Source: Tardiphaga sp052076105
GTDB lineage: Bacteria > Pseudomonadota > Alphaproteobacteria > Rhizobiales > Xanthobacteraceae
Length of the DNA stretch: 64,000 nt
Assembly: GCF_052076105.1 (NCBI RefSeq)
Contig: NZ_CP197245.1
Span: 2,170,001-2,234,000, forward strand
Direction: 5' to 3'
Shown: positions 45,386 through 51,912 of the stretch, one piece after another
How positions within the stretch are numbered: position 1 is the first letter of the stretch
Layout of the letters: every line of letters starts with the position of its first letter
The notes under the pieces: model-generated
What the model was told of the DNA's origin: nothing
What the model saw: only the letters and a program-made list of their open reading frames with translations
Database searches by the model: none
Position numbers and translations under genes: made by a program

Positions 45386-46351
45386 ATGATGTCAGCTGAC
45401 GCAAGCCAAGCACGATCTCCCAGCAAGTATGATCGATTGATCGCGGCGGCGAAGGCTGTGCCGCCGGTCCCGACTGTTGTCGTGCATCCTTGCGACGAGA
45501 CTTCGCTGCGTGGGGCCGTCGATAGTGCGCAGGCAGGCATCATCCGGCCAATCCTCGTCGGTCCCGCTCAGAAGATCAAGGACACCGCAGAGAAGAGCGG
45601 CCTCGGCATCGCAGGCTTCGAAATCGTCGACGCTGCGCATAGCGACGACTCTGCCGCCAAGGGTGTCGAGCTGATTCATGCAGCCAAAGGCGAGATGCTG
45701 ATGAAAGGCAGCCTGCATACCGACGAACTCATGCGAGCCGTGACGGCAAAGGTCGGCGGCTTGCGCACCAATCGGCGCATCAGCCATGTGTTCGTGATGG
45801 ACGTTCCGGCCTATGCCGAGACCATTTTTGTCACAGATGCCGCGATCAACATCTTTCCGGATCTCGCAGCCAAGCGGGACATCATCCAGAATGCCATCGA
45901 TCTCTACAATCAAGCGGGGTTCGGCCAGTCTCCACGCGTGGCGATCCTCTCGGCGGTGGAAACTGTCACCTCCATGATTCCCTCGACGATCGAGGCGGCA
46001 GCGCTTTGCAAGATGGCCGATCGCGGCCAGATCACCGGGGGGGTGCTCGACGGCCCATTGGCATTCGACAATGCCATCGATGTCGAGGCGGCACGGATCA
46101 AGGGCATCAAGTCCGAGGTAGCAGGACGCGCGCAGATCCTGGTCGTTCCCGATCTTGAGGCCGGCAACATGCTCGCCAAGAATCTGGCCTATTTCGCCAA
46201 GGCCGATGGCGCCGGTATCGTGTTGGGAGCCAGGGTGCCCGTCGTATTGACATCGCGAGCGGACACGGCACGCGCCCGGATGGCGTCCTGTGCCATGGCG
46301 TCGCTGTACGCGCATGCGAGGCGTCAACATGCACCAAAAGTTTCCGGGTGA
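45386..46351 (+). CDS. Phosphate acetyl/butyryltransferase
   Basis: 321 residues of the PTA/PTB family, which exchanges acyl-CoA for acyl phosphate. In related clusters this gene is often fused to an N-terminal MaoC hydratase domain; here the fusion is absent and a separate maoC-type gene lies 2 kb away at 48376. Blocks such as NRRISHVFVMDVPAYAETIFVTDAAINI and the C-terminal GAGIVLGARVPVVLTSRADT are typical. Together with AckA it would make ATP from acyl-CoA without oxygen. GGAG 5 bp before ATG 45386. Confidence 0.9.
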   Translation: MMSADASQARSPSKYDRLIAAAKAVPPVPTVVVHPCDETSLRGAVDSAQAGIIRPILVGPAQKIKDTAEKSGLGIAGFEIVDAAHSDDSAAKGVELIHAAKGEMLMKGSLHTDELMRAVTAKVGGLRTNRRISHVFVMDVPAYAETIFVTDAAINIFPDLAAKRDIIQNAIDLYNQAGFGQSPRVAILSAVETVTSMIPSTIEAAALCKMADRGQITGGVLDGPLAFDNAIDVEAARIKGIKSEVAGRAQILVVPDLEAGNMLAKNLAYFAKADGAGIVLGARVPVVLTSRADTARARMASCAMASLYAHARRQHAPKVSG

Positions 46352-46356
46352 TAGTC

Positions 46357-47571
46357 ATGGACACTATTCTCGTCGTCAATGCCGGCTCCTCAAGCGTCAA
46401 GTTTCAGATTTTCTCGGTTGAGGGAGAGGGGAACTTACAAAGGCGGATCAAGGGCCAGATCGACGGGATCGGCAGCCGTCCGCGGCTGCGCGCGAATGGC
46501 CAGAATGGTGATCCGATGGCCGATCGTGCCTATCCGATCGAGGCTGTTGCAGATGTGCCAGCGGCGATGTCTGTCGCGGGTGCCTGGCTGCGCGATGAAC
46601 TGAATATCAACCCCATCGCCGTGGGCCATCGCGTCGTTCATGGCGGACCGGATTATGCAAATCCGGTCTTGATCGATCATGGCGTTGTGGGGCGGCTGGA
46701 ACGATATGTCTCGCTGGCTCCCCTGCACCAGCCGCATAATCTGGCACCGATCAGGACGATTCTAAACAACTTCCCAAACCTGCCGCAGGTCGCCTGTTTC
46801 GACACCGCCTTCCATCGCGATCATGATGCGCTGGCGGACTACTATGCGATCCCGCATCAGCTCCATGCCGAAGGCATCAGGCGCTACGGCTTCCACGGCC
46901 TGTCCTACGAGTATATTGCCAAGCGCCTGCCGCAAGTCGCGCCAGAGGTCGCTGGCGGGCGCGTGATCGTCGCCCATCTTGGTAGCGGTGCCTCGATGTG
47001 CGCGATCAAGAACGGAAAGAGTGTGGAGAGCACGATGGGCTTTACAGCCCTCGATGGTCTCCCGATGGGAACGCGTGCCGGCCAACTCGATCCGGGCGTC
47101 GTGCTCTATCTGATCGCGGAAAAAGGGATGTCCGTCTCTAAAGTGCAGGATTTCCTCTATCGGGATTGCGGTCTGAAAGGACTGTCCGGGGTCAGCAATG
47201 ACATGCGAGAGCTCCAGACCAGCGGCGATCCGCGCGCAACATTTGCGGTCGACTATTTCGTCTACCGGGTCGGCCTCCATATCGGCATGCTGGCGGCTGC
47301 ACTGCAGGGGCTCGATGCCTTCGTGTTCACCGCCGGGATCGGCGAGAATTCGGCCACGATCCGGGCCCGCATTGCTGAAAAGCTGGCCTGGCTTGGGGGC
47401 ACGGTTGATCCGACCGCGAATGCGGCAAATGCCAGCAAGATTTCAGGGGCAGACAGCCGCGTTCCGGTCTTCGTCATTCCCACCGACGAAGAGTTGATGA
47501 TTGCGCAGCACACGCTGACGCTGCTGATGAACCCGAAAATGCAAAATCAGAAACGCGAGAGAGTATCATGA
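46357..47571 (+). CDS. ackA: Acetate/propionate kinase
   Basis: 404 residues of the ASKHA kinase fold, converting acyl phosphate and ADP to carboxylate and ATP. It has NAGSSSVKFQIF at the N-terminus, the HRVVHGG motif, substrate-site FDTAFH, GSGASMCAI phosphate loop and TAGIGENSATIR. The ATG at 46357 follows the pta stop by 5 bp. Four-base overlap with fabI shows translational coupling. Confidence 0.94.
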   Translation: MDTILVVNAGSSSVKFQIFSVEGEGNLQRRIKGQIDGIGSRPRLRANGQNGDPMADRAYPIEAVADVPAAMSVAGAWLRDELNINPIAVGHRVVHGGPDYANPVLIDHGVVGRLERYVSLAPLHQPHNLAPIRTILNNFPNLPQVACFDTAFHRDHDALADYYAIPHQLHAEGIRRYGFHGLSYEYIAKRLPQVAPEVAGGRVIVAHLGSGASMCAIKNGKSVESTMGFTALDGLPMGTRAGQLDPGVVLYLIAEKGMSVSKVQDFLYRDCGLKGLSGVSNDMRELQTSGDPRATFAVDYFVYRVGLHIGMLAAALQGLDAFVFTAGIGENSATIRARIAEKLAWLGGTVDPTANAANASKISGADSRVPVFVIPTDEELMIAQHTLTLLMNPKMQNQKRERVS

Positions 47572-48359
47572 CGATTCCGGTATTTCCCGAGACCAGCGTC
47601 GCGTTGAAAGGCAAGAAGGGTCTCGTCGTCGGTATTGCCAACGATCAGTCCATCGCGTGGGGCTGCGCCAAGGCATTTCGGGCGCTTGGTGCCGAGGTCG
47701 CCGTCACTTATCTGAACGAGAAGGCCAGGAAGCATGTCGAGCCCCTTGCTGTGGCACTGGAGGCTCCGATCTTCATGCCGCTCGATGTGATGGTTGAGGG
47801 CGAAACCGAAAAGGTGTTTGAGCGAATTGAGAAGGAATGGGGCCATCTCGATTTTCTGCTGCATTCCATTGCCTTTTCCCCCAAAGGCGCATTGCACGGC
47901 CGTGTCGTCGACGTGGACCGCGAGGGTTTCCAGAAGACCATGGACGTATCCTGCTGGTCGTTCATGCGCATGGCGCATCTGGCTGAGCCTTTGATGAAGA
48001 ATGGCGGAACGATGTTCACCATGACTTATTACGGCAGTCAGATGGTGGTGAAGAATTACAACCTCATGGGCGTTGCGAAGGCGGCCCTTGAGGCCGCGGT
48101 GCGCTACATCGCAGCCGAGCTTGGCCCGAAGGGCATTCGCGTGCATGCCATCTCGCCCGGGCCGCTGGCGACGCGCGCGGCATCAGGCATTCCCGAGTTC
48201 GATGAATTGATGGACAAGGCCCAGTCGCAGGCGCCGGCGCGCAGTCTTGTCAGCATCGACGACGTAGGGCGGGCGACGGCATTCCTTGCGCTCGACGGCG
48301 CCAAGCTGATCACCGGCAGCGTGATGTATATCGACGGCGGCTACCACATTATCGATTGA
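47568..48359 (+). CDS. fabI: Enoyl-[acyl-carrier-protein] reductase (FabI type)
   Basis: 263-residue short-chain dehydrogenase of FabI type, reducing trans-2-enoyl-ACP (or CoA) with NAD(P)H. Nucleotide motif GIANDQSIAWG at 22-32 and active site Tyr164-x6-Lys171 are present. It is slightly shorter than housekeeping FabI. ATGA overlap with ackA places it in the fermentative operon. It is therefore probably a second, low-oxygen enoyl reductase acting as an electron sink rather than the essential lipid enzyme. Confidence 0.92.
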   Translation: MTIPVFPETSVALKGKKGLVVGIANDQSIAWGCAKAFRALGAEVAVTYLNEKARKHVEPLAVALEAPIFMPLDVMVEGETEKVFERIEKEWGHLDFLLHSIAFSPKGALHGRVVDVDREGFQKTMDVSCWSFMRMAHLAEPLMKNGGTMFTMTYYGSQMVVKNYNLMGVAKAALEAAVRYIAAELGPKGIRVHAISPGPLATRAASGIPEFDELMDKAQSQAPARSLVSIDDVGRATAFLALDGAKLITGSVMYIDGGYHIID

Positions 48360-48375
48360 CGCGCGGAGCCTTGCG

Positions 48376-48834
48376 TCAGCTGAAGTGCAGGCCAATTACT
48401 TCCGCGACGCAGGCCGGGCGTTTGCCACCCTCGATCTCGATCGTCACCCGATAGTGGGTGCGCAGACCGTTGGGCGGCACTTCCTCGGCCTCTGCAATGC
48501 TGACGCGTCCACGCAATCTCGAACCGGCCGGCACAGGGGAGAGATAGCGAACGCGATCCGCGCCATAGTTCAGCGTGTTTTTCAATCCCTTCAAACCCAT
48601 CACCGAGCGGATGAACATCGGCGTCAAGCTCAATGACAGCAGGCCATGAGCGATGGTCTTGCCGCCCGGCATCTCTGCCTCCGCGCGCTCCTGGTCGACA
48701 TGAATCCATTGCTCGTCGCAGGTTGCTTCTGCAAACTTGTTGATGCGATCCTGTGTCACCTCGATCCAGTCGCTGACGCCGATCTCCGTACCGACGGCGG
48801 CTTTCAGCTCGTCGAATCCGTTGAAAATTCGCAT
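48376..48834 (-). CDS. MaoC-family (R)-specific enoyl-CoA hydratase
   Basis: 152-residue hot-dog fold protein. The hydratase site is DEQWIHVDQERA...AHG (Asp and His of the R-hydratase motif, residues about 40-64). PhaJ-type enzymes hydrate enoyl-CoA to (R)-3-hydroxyacyl-CoA, the monomer for PHA. It ends the minus-strand run scoA-scoB-maoC and converges on fabI. Confidence 0.88.
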   Translation of the reverse strand: MRIFNGFDELKAAVGTEIGVSDWIEVTQDRINKFAEATCDEQWIHVDQERAEAEMPGGKTIAHGLLSLSLTPMFIRSVMGLKGLKNTLNYGADRVRYLSPVPAGSRLRGRVSIAEAEEVPPNGLRTHYRVTIEIEGGKRPACVAEVIGLHFS

Positions 48835-48856
48835 CGCTATTCGTTCCTGTGCAGGG

Positions 48857-49507
48857 TTACAGCTTCATTTCTGGGACATTGTCGGGGACTGCGATCTCCG
48901 CCTCGGTCACCGCCAGCACCTCGGCGATGCTGATGCCGGGCGCCGTCTCCAGCAAAGTTGCATTGCCGCCCGGAAACGCGATGACAGCCATATCGGTGAC
49001 CACGAGATCGATCGGCCGCGCCGAAGTCAGCGGCAGGGTGCATCTGGCGACGATCTTGGACTTTCCTTTGGCCGCATGCTGCATGGCGACGATGACGCGC
49101 TTGGCGCCGCTGACGAGATCCATGGCGCCGCCCATACCAGGCACCATCTTGCCGGGGATCATCCAGTTGGCGAGGTGCCCGCCAGCATCGACCTGCAAAC
49201 CGCCGAGCACAGTGAGATCGACATGACCACCCCGGATCAAGCCGAACGACATCGCGCTATCGAAGGTGGCGGCGCCGGGCAGGGCGCTGATTGGCTTGCC
49301 ACCAGCGTCGGTCAGAAGCGGATGGGCCATGCCTTGCTCTGGGATGGGGCCCGTGCCGATCAGGCCGTTCTCGGACTGAAAGTAGACGTGCAGTCCCTTC
49401 GGCACATAATTTGCGACCAGTGTCGGAATGCCGATGCCGAGATTGACGAGATTGCCGGGTCGAAGCTCCTGCGCCACGCGGCGGGCGATGATGGTTTGTG
49501 CATCCAT
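48857..49507 (-). CDS. scoB: 3-oxoacid CoA-transferase subunit B
   Basis: 216 residues with the family catalytic SENG motif (FQSENGLIGTGP), where Glu forms the CoA thioester, and LGGLQVDAGGHLANWMIPGKMVPGMGGAMDL. It pairs with subunit A encoded just upstream (3-bp gap). It moves CoA between acetoacetate or other acids and succinyl- or acetyl-CoA. The exact acid is unknown, so an AtoA role is equally possible. Confidence 0.9.
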   Translation of the reverse strand: MDAQTIIARRVAQELRPGNLVNLGIGIPTLVANYVPKGLHVYFQSENGLIGTGPIPEQGMAHPLLTDAGGKPISALPGAATFDSAMSFGLIRGGHVDLTVLGGLQVDAGGHLANWMIPGKMVPGMGGAMDLVSGAKRVIVAMQHAAKGKSKIVARCTLPLTSARPIDLVVTDMAVIAFPGGNATLLETAPGISIAEVLAVTEAEIAVPDNVPEMKL

Positions 49508-49510
49508 GGG

Positions 49511-50158
49511 TCACCCGTTCGCAACGAGGTAATCGACCAAGGGGCCGGGGGTCATGACGTGGTCGGGCGCAATGACGCCAACCGGAACGATATGTTCGGC
49601 GGTGACGATCACGGTATCTGCAGCCATCGCCATGACCGGATTGAAGTTGCGTGCCGTGAGGGCGTAAGACAGGTTGCCGGCATAGTCGGCGAGAAATGCC
49701 TGCACGAGTGCAAAATCCGCGCGCAGGGCGGTTTCCAGCAGATATGTCTTCCCACCGACATCGATCCTCTGCTTGCCTTCTTCGACAAGCGTCCCGACGC
49801 CGGTTGGCGTGAGTACGCCGCCAAGCCCACAGCCGCCAGCGCGAATGCGCTCGACAAATGTGCCCTGCGGGATCAGATCGACGGTGATCTGCTTGCCGAG
49901 CATTTGTTGTTGAGCTTTCGGATTGAGCCCAATGTGAGTCCCTATCATGTGCGTTATCTGGGCGCCGTCGAACAGCTTCCCGACGCCTTTTCCGGGCGTG
50001 GCTGCGTCGTTGCTGATGAGGGAGAGGTTGGACTTCTTCTGCCGTACTAGCTCGTCGAGAAGGCGCTCCGGCGTGCCGACACCCATGAACCCGCCGACCA
50101 TGATGCTTGCGCCGGCCGGGATCACCGCAATGGCTTCTTCCAGGGAAACGGCCTTCAT
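49511..50158 (-). CDS. scoA: 3-oxoacid CoA-transferase subunit A
   Basis: 215 residues with the subunit A glycine loop (GGFMGVGTPERLLDEL) and GCGLGGVLTPTGVGT. First gene of scoA-scoB-maoC. FixK box 5 lies about 82 bp upstream, overlapping the stop codon of the preceding gene, so it can be transcribed independently under low oxygen. Confidence 0.9.
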   Translation of the reverse strand: MKAVSLEEAIAVIPAGASIMVGGFMGVGTPERLLDELVRQKKSNLSLISNDAATPGKGVGKLFDGAQITHMIGTHIGLNPKAQQQMLGKQITVDLIPQGTFVERIRAGGCGLGGVLTPTGVGTLVEEGKQRIDVGGKTYLLETALRADFALVQAFLADYAGNLSYALTARNFNPVMAMAADTVIVTAEHIVPVGVIAPDHVMTPGPLVDYLVANG

Positions 50159-50233
50159 GAGGGAGCTCCGGTCGACAGGCGATCAAGAGGGAGCGACGAT
50201 GCAGAAGTGTTGGTCCATGACCCCCACGCTCCT

Positions 50234-50247
50234 TTGATCTGCGTCAA
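50234..50247 (-). promoter_or_regulatory. FixK/FNR box 5
   Basis: TTGATCTGCGTCAA, one change from TTGAT-N4-ATCAA; overlaps the stop codon of the gene at 50244-50858 and is centred 82 bp before scoA. Confidence 0.65.
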
Positions 50248-50858
50248 GACTTCCGATCATTTCCTTCGCGAATGGAAATGCCGACGCCCTCGAGGGCATC
50301 CGCCCAGAGCTCGCGAACCTGGGTATGTCGTTGTTCGAGGGCGACGCTCACGGTGTCGCGGAAGGGCGCAAGATTAGAGCCCTTCAAAACAAGAATCTGT
50401 GCCTGCAACAGACGGCCGCTTTCAAACTCAATACGGCGCAGGGCCGTGACGAACGGATCATGCGCGTTGGCATCGACCGGCAAGAGGGCTGCCGGCCGGA
50501 TGCCAGCATGTATGGCATGTGCGCGGGCGGCGAGATCGCCCGCCAGCGCCAGGGATTGATCGGGAATGCCCTCGATCGGCTTTGGCAGCCATGTTGCTTC
50601 CCAGGATCCCACCAGATAGCTCAGGGCAAAATCGGGAGTCCATGATGTGGCACGCAGTAACAGGGAGACCATCTCGGTTTCACGATAAAACTGCGCATTC
50701 AGTTCAGTTTGCCATGCGGAATCCAGCTTGAGCGGTAAGGCAAACGCGAACTGCCGCGCCAGCGCGCCATGGGCCGAGACCAGGAATGCAGCCACGCGCG
50801 TCTGCTGATGCGCGGGCACGCAGCCATTGGTATCGAGTGGCCCGAAGAACCCGCTCAT
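50244..50858 (-). CDS. Uncharacterised protein of the low-oxygen island
   Basis: 204 residues, no signal peptide or membrane helix, mostly helical with an Ala/Leu-rich middle. Not recognised. It overlaps the upstream alpha/beta hydrolase gene by four bases, so they are made together from FixK box 6. Size and helical character would fit a granule-associated or phasin-like protein, but there is no motif to support this. Confidence 0.7.
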   Translation of the reverse strand: MSGFFGPLDTNGCVPAHQQTRVAAFLVSAHGALARQFAFALPLKLDSAWQTELNAQFYRETEMVSLLLRATSWTPDFALSYLVGSWEATWLPKPIEGIPDQSLALAGDLAARAHAIHAGIRPAALLPVDANAHDPFVTALRRIEFESGRLLQAQILVLKGSNLAPFRDTVSVALEQRHTQVRELWADALEGVGISIREGNDRKS

Positions 50859-51781
50859 CGTATCATTCCCTGTACCGGAATGGCACGCAGGTGGTCGTAG
50901 CCGTCGGGAAACGGCATGATCTCGCCACCGGCTTCCTCTGGTGCAACATAGACAGCCTTTTTGCCTTGCCAGCGACCTGCCAGCACATCCTCCGCAAAGC
51001 GTGCGAGCAGGTCGGCGGTGAGTGCTGGCTTCTCGAGCGTGAAGGCGTGATAGGCGCGCGGAATGATGACGAGCGAGCTATCGGGAATTTGCATGCGCAG
51101 GGTTTCGTGAAGCGGGCGTGGCGTCAGAAAATCGAATTCTCCATTCAGGATCATCGTCGGCACGCGGATCTGGGGCAATTGCGACGTCAGCGGCTGGAAA
51201 TCGAGGAAGGACTCCATCAGATTCTGCAGCGCGTAAACGTCATTGATCAGCCAGCCCTGACGCTTGACCTTGTCGAGCGTTTTGACAACCGGCTGCAGCC
51301 ATTGATCGCTGACATTCATGGGCAGCAAGAGGTCCTGAAGATAGCTGGTGCCGCCCAGGATCAATCCGGTACGCAGGGCATTGCCAAGCAGATAGAGTTG
51401 AGGCGGGAGCTCTGCAAAGCAGCTCATTGGCACGAGGCCGGCGAGCCGCTGGCTGTGTTCGATGGCATAGCGTAGTGCGATGAGACCGCCGAAGCTGATA
51501 CCTCCAAGAAAAATCGGGCCTTCACCTAGTTCTTCGATCAGAAGGTGGAGTGCCGCGACGTGATCATCCTGACGGATAAAGAGCGCGGGTTTATCGGACG
51601 CACCTTGACCAAGCAGATCGAATGTCGCAACGCGGAAGCGCCTTGCGATTAGTGCGTCGCGATAGGCGGTCCACAATTCGGCATATTGGGTCAGTCCGTT
51701 GACCAGAACATAGACAGGTGCGTCCTCCGGGCCGTCGAGTTCATAACGTATCCGATACGAACCATACTTCAGGAACGGCAT
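50855..51781 (-). CDS. Alpha/beta hydrolase
   Basis: 308 residues. Nucleophile elbow GGISFGG (Ser96), acid Asp after NGEF and His in RAYHAFTLEKP complete the triad. No signal peptide, so cytoplasmic. The sequence pattern is like 3-oxoadipate enol-lactonase or PHA depolymerase-type hydrolases. It shares FixK box 6 with the divergent 835-residue hydrolase. Confidence 0.85.
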   Translation of the reverse strand: MPFLKYGSYRIRYELDGPEDAPVYVLVNGLTQYAELWTAYRDALIARRFRVATFDLLGQGASDKPALFIRQDDHVAALHLLIEELGEGPIFLGGISFGGLIALRYAIEHSQRLAGLVPMSCFAELPPQLYLLGNALRTGLILGGTSYLQDLLLPMNVSDQWLQPVVKTLDKVKRQGWLINDVYALQNLMESFLDFQPLTSQLPQIRVPTMILNGEFDFLTPRPLHETLRMQIPDSSLVIIPRAYHAFTLEKPALTADLLARFAEDVLAGRWQGKKAVYVAPEEAGGEIMPFPDGYDHLRAIPVQGMIR

Positions 51782-51840
51782 TGCGCTGACCGGTTGGCGA
51801 TTTGATCGCTGCGATACTCAACTCCCGAAATTCGATTCCG

Positions 51841-51854
51841 TTGAGCTAGATCAA
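51841..51854. promoter_or_regulatory. FixK/FNR box 6, shared by divergent hydrolase genes
   Basis: TTGAGCTAGATCAA (TTGA-N6-TCAA), almost exactly midway between the divergent starts at 51781 and 51913 (about 66 bp to each). Confidence 0.7.
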
Positions 51855-51912
51855 GCCTTTCCGGACAGTCCCGCCCAACACTTTTACAAAACACCATTGG
51901 GAGGACGCTGTC

